From the NCBI RefSeq assembly GCF_002797575.1, contig NZ_PGTX01000001.1, positions 62,001 through 126,000 of the forward strand: 64,000 nucleotides of DNA, written 5' to 3'. The position numbers and the translations under genes were made by a program. This stretch comes from Polynucleobacter brandtiae. GTDB taxonomy: Bacteria; Pseudomonadota; Gammaproteobacteria; Burkholderiales; Burkholderiaceae. Shown piece by piece: positions 28,622 through 38,109 of this stretch. The notes below the pieces were generated by a model that saw only the letters and a list, made by a program, of their open reading frames with translations, made no database searches and was not told where the DNA came from. Each line of letters starts with the position of its first letter. Within the stretch, counting starts at the first letter, position 1.

Positions 28622-28680
28622 TCCTTGTGTGTATTTAACCACGAAATAGCTTTCAAATAAATGGGGGTAATGCACACCCA

Positions 28681-29541
28681 TTAAGCTTTGGTATTTCGTA
28701 AGATGAAATCCGCAGTAACAATGGCGGCATCACTGGTAAATTCATCGGCTAAGATACGGGCTGCAGCCTCTGAAAGGGTGATTTCAATAAAACCACTGAC
28801 TTCACCATCGTGATTAGTAGGTACAAAATTTTCAGCTAAGGCTAAATCATAGATATAAAGAAGCTCATCATGAAAACCTCTGTTTTGGATAGGTCTTCGT
28901 AGGTGAATACGTCCTACAGGTTCAATAAAGTCAGATATTTGCGGGGGAACACCTGCTTCCTCCCATAGTTCACGTCGCACGTTTACCCAAGGGGTCTCAT
29001 CCGCTTTTATACCACCTGCGGCTAGGTTATCTAAGCGGCCTGGGTCCGCTGCTTTACTTTCACTGCGGCGACCAAACCATAGATTTCCTGTCTTGGTATA
29101 GCCATTGACATGACTTGCCATGCTTCGAAAGCCAAAGGTACGAAAAGCAGAGCGCTCCATACGGAAGTATTCATGACCATTTTGGTCAATCCAGGCAAAT
29201 TCTTCATGGCGCCAGCCGGGAATAAATCCTCCTTGCTGCATTCTGTCGGCTATCTGCGCTAGGCTCCCCGAAAGCACAGTGGGTATGGCGCTTTGAATAA
29301 TCAAACTGTCATGATTCATTTGAATGTGAGCGATTGGCTGTTTGCGAAGCGAATCTTGCAAAAAAGGGATGAATTCTGGGTTGAGATGCCCAATTACCTT
29401 TCCAGGGTTTAGGCCTCCGGCGAAATGAATGGGTAAGAAATCTTGAGGTGCTGATCTGGCTGTATTTTGAAGCATTTCCTCTAGGGCGGCTAGAGTGCTT
29501 GTGGAGATTTTCGTCATGGCTTTAGTGTAAGAGAATTCCAA
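28681..29541 (-). CDS. Nudix hydrolase, DUF4743/Tnr3-like
   Basis: Complete Nudix box at residues 176-198 (GGIKADE...RELWEEAGV). Before it stands LWFGRRSESKAADPGRLDNLAAGG, with segments typical of the subfamily that includes the Nudix part of yeast Tnr3. Those enzymes are reported to hydrolyse damaged forms of thiamine diphosphate, the oxy and oxo derivatives. The N-terminal 130 residues match the accompanying DUF4743-like domain (RHEEFAWID). Length 286. ATG 29541 or 29517 may be the start. It lies directly upstream of the riboswitch-controlled thiC operon on the same strand, which fits a role in thiamine damage control. Confidence 0.85.
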   Translation of the reverse strand: MEFSYTKAMTKISTSTLAALEEMLQNTARSAPQDFLPIHFAGGLNPGKVIGHLNPEFIPFLQDSLRKQPIAHIQMNHDSLIIQSAIPTVLSGSLAQIADRMQQGGFIPGWRHEEFAWIDQNGHEYFRMERSAFRTFGFRSMASHVNGYTKTGNLWFGRRSESKAADPGRLDNLAAGGIKADETPWVNVRRELWEEAGVPPQISDFIEPVGRIHLRRPIQNRGFHDELLYIYDLALAENFVPTNHDGEVSGFIEITLSEAAARILADEFTSDAAIVTADFILRNTKA

Positions 29542-29647
29542 AAGTCAATCGTTCTTTACTTAAATTTGAGCTATAAATGGATGCTTATTATTTAGGCAAG
29601 TAAGGTCAGTCTATACAAATCTAGGACTTACGAAAACTTTCGCCGAT

Positions 29648-29670
29648 TTATCCACACAAGTTGTGGATAA
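29648..29670. promoter_or_regulatory. Inverted pair of DnaA boxes
   Basis: TTATCCACA (29648-29656) and its exact inverse TGTGGATAA (29662-29670) flank a 5-bp spacer. Both match the strong DnaA box consensus TTATNCACA. The pair is just downstream of tRNA-Arg. It could bind DnaA as a titration or control site; alternatively, the 9-bp stem could help end the tRNA transcript, though no T-run follows. Confidence 0.6.
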
Positions 29671-29685
29671 CTATTGTGAAGGAGG

Positions 29686-29760
29686 TGGTCCCGCCGACAG
29701 GAATCGAACCTGTATCCCACGCTTAGGAGGCATGTGCACTATCCATTGTGCTACGGCAAG
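29686..29760 (-). tRNA. tRNA-Arg(CCT)
   Basis: On the minus strand: acceptor CTTGCCG paired with CGGCGGG (two G-U pairs), D-arm with AATGGATAGTGC, anticodon loop CTCCTAA with anticodon CCT, T-arm with ACAGGTTCGATTCCTGT, discriminator A and encoded CCA. It reads AGG arginine codons. Confidence 0.96.
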
Positions 29761-29871
29761 AATTGATGAATAAACTAAAACAACAATCAGAACTAGAGTA
29801 AATATCAGAATACAAAATACAATTTGCGTGCTTGACAAATTCTATTATCCACCGAACTAAAGTCGCAGTAA

Positions 29872-30009
29872 TTAACTACACCACGCCCAAACATGATTAG
29901 CAATGGCGATCATGACATTGGGCGCAAAGTAGGCGCTAAAAACAATCATCAACACTAAAACAGCGCCGCCCAGTATCAACCATTGCGATGGAACATGCTT
30001 TTTTTTCAT
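29872..30009 (-). CDS. Small single-span membrane protein (45 residues)
   Basis: ATG at 30009 opens a 45-codon frame ending in TAA, starting 7 bp after the stop of the MFS gene on the same strand. The product has a basic start (MKKKHVPSQW), one hydrophobic helix (about residues 10-29, LILGGAVLVLMIVFSAYF) and a second weakly hydrophobic tail with a C-terminal WAWCS. Composition is clearly protein-like. No good Shine-Dalgarno is seen, so it may be translated by coupling. Short partner proteins beside MFS antiporters are known; whether this is one is inference. Confidence 0.6.
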   Translation of the reverse strand: MKKKHVPSQWLILGGAVLVLMIVFSAYFAPNVMIAIANHVWAWCS

Positions 30010-30016
30010 CGATTAC

Positions 30017-31261
30017 TTATGCTGCTATCAGTCGATGAATGGACTGTTCTTTTACTGGCAGATTGGCTAAAAAAGCAATAAATCCTAGGGCAATCGCAAT
30101 ATTCCAAACAACTGCATATGAGCCCGTTTGATCAAATAGATACCCTCCAAAATAGGCGCCACAAAAGCTGCCTAATTGATGTGATAAAAAGACAAGGCCC
30201 GATAGCATTGATAGATGTTTAACGCCAAAGATCTGCGCCACAATAGCATTGGTCAAAGGGATGGTAGAAAGCCATAGGAAGCCCATGATGGCGGCAAAGA
30301 CGTAGGTAGTCACTGGGCTTAAAGGTAGCCAAACAAAGGCCATAATTGCAAAAGAACGGGTGATGTAGATGCCGGATAATAAGTAACGTTTTGGAAAACG
30401 CTGGCCTAGCACTCCAGCGCTGTAGGTACCCAAGATATTAAATAGGCCGATGAGTGCCAAGGCAGTAGTAGCGACCATGGGCGCTCCCACATCTGGATAG
30501 ATCTTTGATAAGTCCTTCAGATAGGGTGCAAGATGCACGGCAATAAATACTACCTGAAAGCCACAAACAAAATAACCTAGAGTGAGATAGCCAAAACTAG
30601 GATTGCGCATCGCTTCAGTTAAAGCCTCTCGAATAGTCTGATCGCCACGTTGATGTTGATGCTGCATTTGCGGTTCACGCAACATCCATGCAATAGGAAT
30701 TATTAAGCTAGCCATCATTGCTAATGCAAGTAATGCATCGCTTGCACCAAATTGACTGAGCAAGCCTTGCTCAACTGGGATCATTAAAAATTGCCCAAAT
30801 GACCCTGCAGCTGCAGTAATACCCATAGCCCAAACCCGTTTTTCTGGAGCAACATTGCGGCCGAGTATTCCGTAGATGACGCTATAGGTTGTTGCAGTTT
30901 GAGCCAGCCCAATCAGTAAACCACCCGCCACATAAAAATTCAAAGTATCTGTAGAAATGGCCATACCTACTAAGCCCAATGCGTAGAGTACGCCACCAGC
31001 AATCATGATTTTTAGTGCGCCATAACGATCGGCGACTGCACCGGTAATAGGTTGGACAATGCCCCATACTAAGTTTTGTAATGCGATGGTTAGGGCAAAG
31101 GTTTCTCTGCCCCAGCCATTAGCCGAAGTGATGGGTAAATTAAAGAGGCCAAATCCATGGCGTATACCCATGGATAGCGTCACCATGAGTCCAGCGAAAA
31201 TGAGTAATTGCTTGAGTGACAGTTTTTGGCCTGCTACCAAATGACGCATAGCTTTAAACAA
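30017..31261 (-). CDS. MFS transporter
   Basis: Twelve hydrophobic segments in two halves of six, with the MFS loop motif GAVADRYGALK between helices 2 and 3 and its counterpart GVLGQRFPKR in the second half. The N-terminal stretch (MGIRHGFGLFNLPIT) resembles the monocarboxylate and oxalate/formate-type MFS carriers. Length 414; ATG 31249 (residue 5) is an alternative start. It overlaps the CoA-transferase gene by 8 nt, which suggests uptake of an organic acid that is then activated to its CoA ester. The substrate is not determined. Confidence 0.86.
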   Translation of the reverse strand: MFKAMRHLVAGQKLSLKQLLIFAGLMVTLSMGIRHGFGLFNLPITSANGWGRETFALTIALQNLVWGIVQPITGAVADRYGALKIMIAGGVLYALGLVGMAISTDTLNFYVAGGLLIGLAQTATTYSVIYGILGRNVAPEKRVWAMGITAAAGSFGQFLMIPVEQGLLSQFGASDALLALAMMASLIIPIAWMLREPQMQHQHQRGDQTIREALTEAMRNPSFGYLTLGYFVCGFQVVFIAVHLAPYLKDLSKIYPDVGAPMVATTALALIGLFNILGTYSAGVLGQRFPKRYLLSGIYITRSFAIMAFVWLPLSPVTTYVFAAIMGFLWLSTIPLTNAIVAQIFGVKHLSMLSGLVFLSHQLGSFCGAYFGGYLFDQTGSYAVVWNIAIALGFIAFLANLPVKEQSIHRLIAA

Positions 31262-32474
31262 TGCCCTTGGCGTGCAGTGCTGCTATACCAGCCTCATCTA
31301 ACTGGAGGCGCTCACGCAGAATCTCGTCAGTATGTTGGCCTAAAGTGGGGGGTGCTAAGCGAACTTCTACCGGAGTCTCGGACAGCCGCATCGGGCTAGC
31401 CACCAATCTCATGGTGCCGGCTGTGGGGTGAGGCACATCAATTTGTACGCCCCGTGCCAAGACTTGTTCGTTTTCAAATACCTCTTTAAAGTTGTTGATA
31501 GGACCACAGGGGACGCTGACAGCCTCTAACAGCGCAATCCACTCGGCCTTTGTCTTCTTGCGCGTCATTACCTCTAAAAGCGGAACAAGTACCTTGCGGT
31601 GCTCCACACGTAGAGGGTTGGTGCAGTAATCTGGGTGATTTGCTAAGTGGGCTTGGCCACCTGCAGTGACAAAGTGCTTAAATTGTCCATCATTACCCAC
31701 GCCAACGATCATCCAGCCGTCAGCTGTAGGGAAGGTTTGGTAAGGAACAATAATGGGCGAAGCATTGCCCCAGCGTTGCGGGACCTGATCAGAGCATAAA
31801 TAGGCGCTAGAAACGTTGGCCATGACTGCAATTTGTGTATCCAGCAAAGCCATATCAATGTATTGCCCATCACCTGTTCGATCTCTGTGGATAACAGCGG
31901 CCAAAATTGCTGTGCTGGCGTACATTCCGGTAAAAATATCTGCAATGGCTACACCAGCCTTTTGTGGCGAGGCCCCCGGAACATCGTCTGCCTCCCCTGT
32001 GACGCTCATAAAGCCACCCATTCCTTGGACAATAAAGTCATAACCAGGGCGCTGGGCATAGGGGCCATTTTGACCAAAACCAGTGATAGAACAGTAAATT
32101 AAATCTTTTTTGACCTTTTTGAGACTTTCGTAGTCGAGTCCATATTTTGCTAAATCACCTACTTTGTAGTTCTCAATGACGACATCAGAGTCTTTGGTCA
32201 ACTGGCGAATGATTTCTTGGCCATCTGGTTTGCTGATATCGACCGTGATTGAGCGTTTATTGCGGTTAATGCAAATAAAATAGGCTGATTCTTTGGTGTC
32301 TGCTCCGTTGGCGTCTTTTGCAAAGGGAGGACCCCAATGCCGTGTATCGTCACCAGCGCCAGGCCGCTCGACTTTAATGACATCTGCACCCAAATCCGCT
32401 AGATTTTGAGCGCACCAAGGACCTGCAAGCACACGGCTGAGGTCTAAAACGCGAATATGACTTAAGGCTCCCAT
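31254..32474 (-). CDS. CaiB/BaiF (class III) CoA-transferase
   Basis: Transfers CoA between organic acids. The N-terminus LSHIRVLDLSRVLAGPWCAQNLADLGADVIKVE, seen at residues 4-36, is the family signature. The catalytic Asp is Asp179 in VAIADIFTG. FGQNGPYAQRPGYD and MGGFMSVTG follow the formyl-CoA and succinyl-CoA transferase pattern. Length 406. Acceptor and donor cannot be read from the sequence; dicarboxylates such as glutarate or itaconate, or oxalate, are options. It is the first gene of a CoA-transferase/MFS/small-protein operon. Confidence 0.9.
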   Translation of the reverse strand: MGALSHIRVLDLSRVLAGPWCAQNLADLGADVIKVERPGAGDDTRHWGPPFAKDANGADTKESAYFICINRNKRSITVDISKPDGQEIIRQLTKDSDVVIENYKVGDLAKYGLDYESLKKVKKDLIYCSITGFGQNGPYAQRPGYDFIVQGMGGFMSVTGEADDVPGASPQKAGVAIADIFTGMYASTAILAAVIHRDRTGDGQYIDMALLDTQIAVMANVSSAYLCSDQVPQRWGNASPIIVPYQTFPTADGWMIVGVGNDGQFKHFVTAGGQAHLANHPDYCTNPLRVEHRKVLVPLLEVMTRKKTKAEWIALLEAVSVPCGPINNFKEVFENEQVLARGVQIDVPHPTAGTMRLVASPMRLSETPVEVRLAPPTLGQHTDEILRERLQLDEAGIAALHAKGIV

Positions 32475-32548
32475 TCCTCAATTTTGGCATGAATAGAGGG
32501 GTATTACCGGAAAAAATACGAAAATTTTGGTTTCGATTCAGACATGAC

Positions 32549-32554
32549 TACAAT
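32549..32554 (+). promoter_or_regulatory. Candidate -10 of parE
   Basis: TACAAT ends 8 bp before the parE ATG. A -35 is poor (TTTTGG, 18-bp spacer). If real, transcription would begin at or within two bases of the start codon. No Shine-Dalgarno is seen there, so a leaderless mRNA is possible. Confidence 0.3.
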
Positions 32555-32562
32555 TTGCGCGC

Positions 32563-34551
32563 ATGGCTACCCGTAAAACATCCGAATACAGCGAATCATC
32601 TATTCAGGTCCTAAAAGGACTTGAACCCGTCCGTCAGCGGCCGGGAATGTACACCCGCACTGATAATCCCTTGCACATCATTCAAGAGGTGCTTGATAAC
32701 GCATCGGATGAGGCTTTAGGGGGTTTCGGTAAGCAAATTATTGTCACTTTACATGCCGACAGCAGCGTCAGTATTGAGGATGACGGGCGCGGTATTCCAG
32801 TAGGCATGCATCCTACGGAAAAATTACCTGTTGTAGAAATCGTCTTTACGCAACTCCATGCCGGCGGTAAGTTCGAAAAAGGCAGTGGTGGCGCCTATGC
32901 CTTTTCTGGTGGTTTGCATGGGGTTGGTGTTTCTGTCACGAATGCCTTATCTAAACGGCTGGAAGTCACTGTTTGGCGTGAGGGCAAAGTATCTACCTTG
33001 ACCTTTGCTGATGGCCAGGTTGTCGAGAAGCTGAAGACAGTTACCGCCGCGAAAGAAGATAAATCACATGGCACGCGCGTTCGTGCTTGGCCTGATGGAA
33101 AATATTTCGATAGCCCTGCAATTCCGATGCCGGAGCTGATTCGTTTATTGCGCTCTAAGGCAGTCCTATTGCCGGGCGTTAAAGTGACCTTAATTCAAGA
33201 GAAGTCTGGTGAGAGCCAGACCTGGCAATATGCGCAAGGCTTGCGCGGTTATCTGAATGAGGCGATGGCTCAAGCGGGCCATGGTGCAGAAGTGATTCCA
33301 CCGTTTGAGGCCGAGCAATACGCAACGGGTAACAGTGAAGATGATTCATTTGCAGAAGGGGAGGGTGCGGCATGGGTCGTTACCTGGACTGAAGACGGTC
33401 CACCAGTACGCGAAAGCTATGTGAACTTAATTCCAACTCCGGCAGGCGGAACTCATGAGAGTGGTCTGCGAGAAGGTTTATTTAATGCAGTTAAAGGTTT
33501 TATTGAAATGCATGCGTTGCAACCTAAAGGTGTGAAGTTAATGCCTGAAGACGTCTTTGCTCGTGCTTCCTTTATTTTGTCGGCTAAAGTGTTGGACCCA
33601 CAGTTTCAGGGGCAAATTAAAGAGCGTCTCAACTCAAGGGATGCTGTACGCCTCGTTTCGGGCTACGCTAAATCTGCCTTAGAGCTTTGGCTCAATGAGC
33701 ATGTCGACTACGGACGAAAATTAGCTGAGCTTGTGATTAAGCAGGCTCAAGCGAGAACGCGTGCCGGTCAAAAAGTAGAAAAGAAAAAATCTTCGGGTGT
33801 GGCTGTTTTGCCTGGAAAACTCACCGATTGCGAGAGTGAAGATATCAGTCTGAATGAGATCTTTTTAGTTGAGGGAGATTCCGCTGGTGGATCTGCCAAG
33901 ATGGGACGTAATAAAGAGTATCAAGCGATCTTACCTCTGCGTGGAAAGGTCCTCAATACTTGGGAGGCAGAGCGCGACCGCCTTTTTGCCAATAATGAAG
34001 TTCACGATATCGCGGTAGCCATCGGGGTTGACCCTCACGGCGCTAATGACAGCCCAGATTTAACAAACTTACGTTATGGAAAAGTCTGCATCTTGTCTGA
34101 TGCTGATGTGGATGGTGCGCATATTCAAGTTTTACTATTAACCTTGTTTTATAAGCATTTTCCGAAGCTGATCGAGCTGGGTCATATTCATATTTCTAGG
34201 CCACCCTTGTTCAGGGTGGATGCACCAGCACGGGGTAAGAAGCCTGCGCAAAAAATCTACGCTTTAGACATCAATGAACTGCAGGCTATCGAGGATAAAT
34301 TACGTAAAGATGGTGTCAAAGAATCCGCTTGGCAGATATCACGCTTTAAAGGCTTGGGTGAGATGAGTGCCGAGCAGCTGTGGGATACCACTTTAAATCC
34401 AGATACTCGCCGTTTGTTACCGGTGACCTTAGGTACCTGGACTGAAGATGAAACAATTAAAACAATGGATATGTTGATGGGTAAATCCGAATCGGGTGCT
34501 CGCCGCGATTGGCTAGAAGAGCGTGGCAATGAAGTCGAGGCAGATATTTAA
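32563..34551 (+). CDS. parE: DNA topoisomerase IV subunit B
   Basis: ATPase subunit of topoisomerase IV, which separates replicated chromosomes. The GHKL ATP-binding domain has LDNASDEAL and [10 protein letters not shown]; the TOPRIM domain shows [10 protein letters not shown] and DADVDGAHI; and [19 protein letters not shown] is the conserved C-terminal part. Length 662 and the lack of the long GyrB insertion mark it as ParE. Its stop overlaps the parC ATG (TAATG), so the two are made together. Confidence 0.96.
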   Translation: MATRKTSEYSESSIQVLKGLEPVRQRPGMYTRTDNPLHIIQEVLDNASDEALGGFGKQIIVTLHADSSVSIEDDGRGIPVGMHPTEKLPVVEIVFTQLHAGGKFEKGSGGAYAFSGGLHGVGVSVTNALSKRLEVTVWREGKVSTLTFADGQVVEKLKTVTAAKEDKSHGTRVRAWPDGKYFDSPAIPMPELIRLLRSKAVLLPGVKVTLIQEKSGESQTWQYAQGLRGYLNEAMAQAGHGAEVIPPFEAEQYATGNSEDDSFAEGEGAAWVVTWTEDGPPVRESYVNLIPTPAGGTHESGLREGLFNAVKGFIEMHALQPKGVKLMPEDVFARASFILSAKVLDPQFQGQIKERLNSRDAVRLVSGYAKSALELWLNEHVDYGRKLAELVIKQAQARTRAGQKVEKKKSSGVAVLPGKLTDCESEDISLNEIFLVEGDSAGGSAKMGRNKEYQAILPLRGKVLNTWEAERDRLFANNEVHDIAVAIGVDPHGANDSPDLTNLRYGKVCILSDADVDGAHIQVLLLTLFYKHFPKLIELGHIHISRPPLFRVDAPARGKKPAQKIYALDINELQAIEDKLRKDGVKESAWQISRFKGLGEMSAEQLWDTTLNPDTRRLLPVTLGTWTEDETIKTMDMLMGKSESGARRDWLEERGNEVEADI

Positions 34552-37013
34552 TGGCTACTAAAAAACCTTCCGCAGATACCTCTGCAATTGAGCAAGTAGA
34601 TTTATTTTCAAATATTGCAGATGGTTCTGAATCTACCGAACTAGATATTGTGCAATTAGATCTCAGCAAAGTACCATCATCAGGCGGACCTAATGACCCG
34701 CATGATCCAAAAGTAGTAGAGCTAAACGAAGACGATAAAGATAGCCTAACTTTAGCGGTTTATGCCGAGCGAGCCTATCTAGATTACGCTATTAGCGTAG
34801 TTAAAGGGCGCGCACTACCTGATGTGTCTGATGGTCAAAAGCCGGTTCAGCGTCGCATCTTGTTTTCTATGAGTGAGATGGGTTTGCGCGCAGATGCCAA
34901 ACCCGTGAAGAGTGCCCGTGTGGTGGGTGATGTACTTGGTAAGTTTCACCCTCACGGCGATCAGTCTGCTTACGATGCTTTAGTGCGTTTAGCGCAGAGC
35001 TTTTCGCTACGCTACCCGTTAATTGATGGCCAGGGAAACTTTGGTTCTCGCGATGGGGATGGCGCTGCGGCAATGCGTTATACCGAGGCGCGCCTAACAA
35101 AAATTGCCGGATTATTACTCAGTGAAATTGATGAAGGCACTGTTGATTTTGCTCCCAACTACGATGGTTCCTTTCAGGAGCCGAAGTTACTTCCTGCTCG
35201 ACTACCATTTGTACTATTAAATGGCGCCTCAGGAATTGCGGTCGGCATGGCAACAGAGATTCCTTCGCACAATCTGAGAGAAGTAGCTGCCGCTGCCATT
35301 GCATTGATGAAGTCTCCGAAGATGACTACGCATCAGATTTTAGAGATTATTCCTGGCCCAGATTATCCTGGCGGCGGTCAAATTATTTCCTCAACGGCTG
35401 AGATTGCGCAGATTTATGAAGTGGGTCGGGGCAGTTTAAAAGTACGTGCCCGCTGGTCAGTAGAAGAATTGGCGCGTGGACAATGGCAAATTGTAGTTAA
35501 TGAGTTGCCTCCTTCGAGCTCTTCTCAGAAAGTCTTGCAAGAGATTGAAGAGATTACCAATCCTAAAGTAAAGATTGGCAAAAAGACGCTTACACCAGAA
35601 CAAAGCAATCTTAAATCTACCATTCTTAATGTATTAGATGGTGTTCGTGATGAATCAAGTAAGGATGCTGCCGTACGCCTGGTATTCGAGCCAAAAAGTA
35701 AAAATATTGATGTCAACGAGTTTGTAAATTTATTACTTGCGCACACATCCCTTGAGTCCAATGCGCCAATGAATTTAGTCATGATTGGTACAGATGGTAG
35801 GCCGCGCCAAAAAGGCTTGAGAGAAATTATTTCAGAATGGATTTCATTCAGATTCGCAACAGTGACTCGCCGAACGCAATATCGCTTAGGTAAAGTCAAA
35901 GATCGTATGCATATTTTAGAGGGGCGTTTAACCGTTCTTTTAAATATCGATCAAGTCATCAGAATCATTCGTAACAGTGATGAGCCTAAAGCAGACTTAA
36001 TTAAAGAATTTAAATTGAGTGATCGTCAAGCTGAGGATATCTTAGATATTCGATTGCGACAGCTGGCAAGACTTGAAGGCATCAAGATCGAGCAAGAGCT
36101 CAAATCACTTGCAGTTGAACGCGATGATTTGGATGGCTTATTGCAAAGTGATTCCGTATTAAGCAAGCGCATTATCAAAGAAATTGAATCGGATATGAAA
36201 GAGTTTGGCGATGATCGTCGTACTTTGATCTTGGAAGATAAGCGTGCTGTTGCCGAGGCAAAAGTGCTTGATGAGCCAGTGACCGTCATTGTTTCTCAAA
36301 AAGGGTGGGTACGAGTGCGTCAGGGTCATGAGCACGATGCTACTCAGTTTGCCTTTAAATCAGGCGATGCCCTCTACAGTACCTTCGAGTGTCGAACAGT
36401 GGATGTCATGCAAGGCTTTGGTAGTGATGGGCGTGTCTACACTGTGCCCGTCAGTGATTTACCGGGTGCGCGCGGTGATGGCTCGCCATTAACTAGCTTT
36501 GTCAATTTGGCGGCTGGATCACAAATGGTTGCCTACTATGCGGGCCAATCAGATGATTTGGTATTGATTTCCACTAGAGCGGGTAATGGATTCTTAGCCA
36601 ATGTTTCTGACATGACAACACGCAACAAGGCTGGAAAGTCTTTTGTGGGCATTGATAGTAAATTCCCAGGTGGTGATGCTCCTCTAGGCGCGGCTAAAGT
36701 TACTGCCGGTATGAAGCAGGTGGCTTGCCTTTCTGAAGGCGCTAAACTGCTTGTTTTTGGATTGGATGAGCTCAAGCGCTTACCAACGGGTGGTAAAGGC
36801 GTCATTCTGATGGGTCTAGACGATAAAGAGAAATTGTCCTCAGCTATTGCAGTGGGCGCTGATGGAGCCACTTATTCTGGTGCAGGGCGAGCTGGAAAGC
36901 CAACGGAGTTAAATCTAGACGCCAAGACCCTAAAGTCGTTTGCTGGTAATCGAGCCCGCAAAGGGCACTTTGTTGAGCCTCGCCTCAAGGACGGTAAGCT
37001 TAAGGCTAATTAA
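34551..37013 (+). CDS. parC: DNA topoisomerase IV subunit A
   Basis: DNA cleavage subunit of topoisomerase IV. An extra N-terminal acidic segment of about 60 residues precedes the winged-helix domain. The catalytic Tyr is Tyr177 in MRYTEARL. The quinolone-determining stretch reads [11 protein letters not shown]: Gln138 stands where E. coli ParC has Ser80, and Asp replaces Glu84. The C-terminal beta-pinwheel (about residues 560-800) lacks a GyrA box, which agrees with ParC. Length 820. Confidence 0.96.
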   Translation: MATKKPSADTSAIEQVDLFSNIADGSESTELDIVQLDLSKVPSSGGPNDPHDPKVVELNEDDKDSLTLAVYAERAYLDYAISVVKGRALPDVSDGQKPVQRRILFSMSEMGLRADAKPVKSARVVGDVLGKFHPHGDQSAYDALVRLAQSFSLRYPLIDGQGNFGSRDGDGAAAMRYTEARLTKIAGLLLSEIDEGTVDFAPNYDGSFQEPKLLPARLPFVLLNGASGIAVGMATEIPSHNLREVAAAAIALMKSPKMTTHQILEIIPGPDYPGGGQIISSTAEIAQIYEVGRGSLKVRARWSVEELARGQWQIVVNELPPSSSSQKVLQEIEEITNPKVKIGKKTLTPEQSNLKSTILNVLDGVRDESSKDAAVRLVFEPKSKNIDVNEFVNLLLAHTSLESNAPMNLVMIGTDGRPRQKGLREIISEWISFRFATVTRRTQYRLGKVKDRMHILEGRLTVLLNIDQVIRIIRNSDEPKADLIKEFKLSDRQAEDILDIRLRQLARLEGIKIEQELKSLAVERDDLDGLLQSDSVLSKRIIKEIESDMKEFGDDRRTLILEDKRAVAEAKVLDEPVTVIVSQKGWVRVRQGHEHDATQFAFKSGDALYSTFECRTVDVMQGFGSDGRVYTVPVSDLPGARGDGSPLTSFVNLAAGSQMVAYYAGQSDDLVLISTRAGNGFLANVSDMTTRNKAGKSFVGIDSKFPGGDAPLGAAKVTAGMKQVACLSEGAKLLVFGLDELKRLPTGGKGVILMGLDDKEKLSSAIAVGADGATYSGAGRAGKPTELNLDAKTLKSFAGNRARKGHFVEPRLKDGKLKAN

Positions 37014-37034
37014 TTAATGGCCTCGCAGTAGAAT

Positions 37035-37068
37035 AAAAGCCTGATTACCGTTTGCATCTGGCTTTTTT
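37035..37068 (+). terminator. Intrinsic terminator after parC
   Basis: AAAAGCC (37035-37041) pairs with GGCTTTT (37060-37066); one mismatch and three more pairs (GAT/ATC) extend it inward around a 10-nt loop. Six T residues follow the GGC. It lies 21 bp after the parC stop and just before the 3' end of the convergent xdhC-like gene. Confidence 0.8.
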
Positions 37069-37079
37069 CTTTCAGAAAA

Positions 37080-38045
37080 TTATGTGAACTTTTTTGCTGG
37101 AGTGGGAATGGCATATTTCACGGCTATTACTTCAGCTAAGATGGCAATGGCAATTTCAGGAGGGGTGAGAGCGCCAATATACAGACCAATTGGCCCATAG
37201 AGCTTATCCAACTGCGCTTGGGTTAAATCAAACTCCAGTAGGCGAGCTTTGCGTTTTACTGTATTGGTATGGCTACCCAAGGCGCCAACATAAAAGGCGG
37301 GGGATTTTAAAGCTTCCATTAAAGCCATGTCATCTAATTTGGGGTCATGCGTTAGCGCCACAACTGCAGTATGCGAGTCTACGCCAATCTCAAGCAATAC
37401 ATCGTCCGGCATACCGCGCATAAACTGAATATGCTCACGATCAATGCCTTCTGCGTATTCCTCGCGTGGGTCAATGACGATCACTTCAAAGTCGGATGCC
37501 AGAGCAAAATCAGCGGTGTATAGAGAAAGTTGTCCAGCGCCAATAATCACCATGCGCCAGCGGGGGCCATAGCTGGTTTTCATGATGCTTTTATTGCAGA
37601 TGAAAGTATCGTTGCGACCTCCATCGGACAAAGTTGACTTGCCGCTACTTAAATCAATCGTACGACAAGTAATGGCGTGATTTGAAATAGATTGCAGAAT
37701 TTGCTCAAGCACTAGGAGCTCTGGCCTGGGCTCAACGAGTAATCTTAACGTTCCTCCGCAGGGTAAGCCAAAGCGTGATGCTTCTTGTTGGCTGACGCCA
37801 TAAATTACCATCTCGGGTAAGTCTCGACTCAGAATTTCTGTTTGCACTCTACGAATCAGATCATCCTCAACGCAACCACCAGAAACTGAGCCCATGACTT
37901 GCCCATCACTACGAATCGCCAGCCATGATCCAACAGGCCTTGGAGCAGAGCCCCACGTTTGGACTACTGTGGCAATGGCGACCCGATGCCCTTCTTTAAG
38001 CCAATGTACGGCAGCCTTAAGTACGCTTAGATCCGTGCTATTCAT
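37080..38045 (-). CDS. XdhC/CoxI family protein
   Basis: Accessory protein for molybdenum hydroxylases; family members handle sulfuration and insertion of the molybdenum cofactor. The N-terminal XdhC domain shows TWGSAPRPVGSWLAI and GSVSGGCVEDDL with Cys residues. The C-terminal Rossmann half has VIIGAGQLSLYTADFA and the VALTHDPKLDDMAL region. Length 321. It is divergent from a MocA-like gene (64 bp apart), a frequent pairing. No molybdenum hydroxylase gene is in the window. Confidence 0.9.
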   Translation of the reverse strand: MNSTDLSVLKAAVHWLKEGHRVAIATVVQTWGSAPRPVGSWLAIRSDGQVMGSVSGGCVEDDLIRRVQTEILSRDLPEMVIYGVSQQEASRFGLPCGGTLRLLVEPRPELLVLEQILQSISNHAITCRTIDLSSGKSTLSDGGRNDTFICNKSIMKTSYGPRWRMVIIGAGQLSLYTADFALASDFEVIVIDPREEYAEGIDREHIQFMRGMPDDVLLEIGVDSHTAVVALTHDPKLDDMALMEALKSPAFYVGALGSHTNTVKRKARLLEFDLTQAQLDKLYGPIGLYIGALTPPEIAIAILAEVIAVKYAIPTPAKKFT

Positions 38046-38109
38046 TTGTGGTCTTTTTCTTTAATTTACTTTTGCTGCATTTTTACTGAATCGTTTTATT
38101 ATCACGCTA

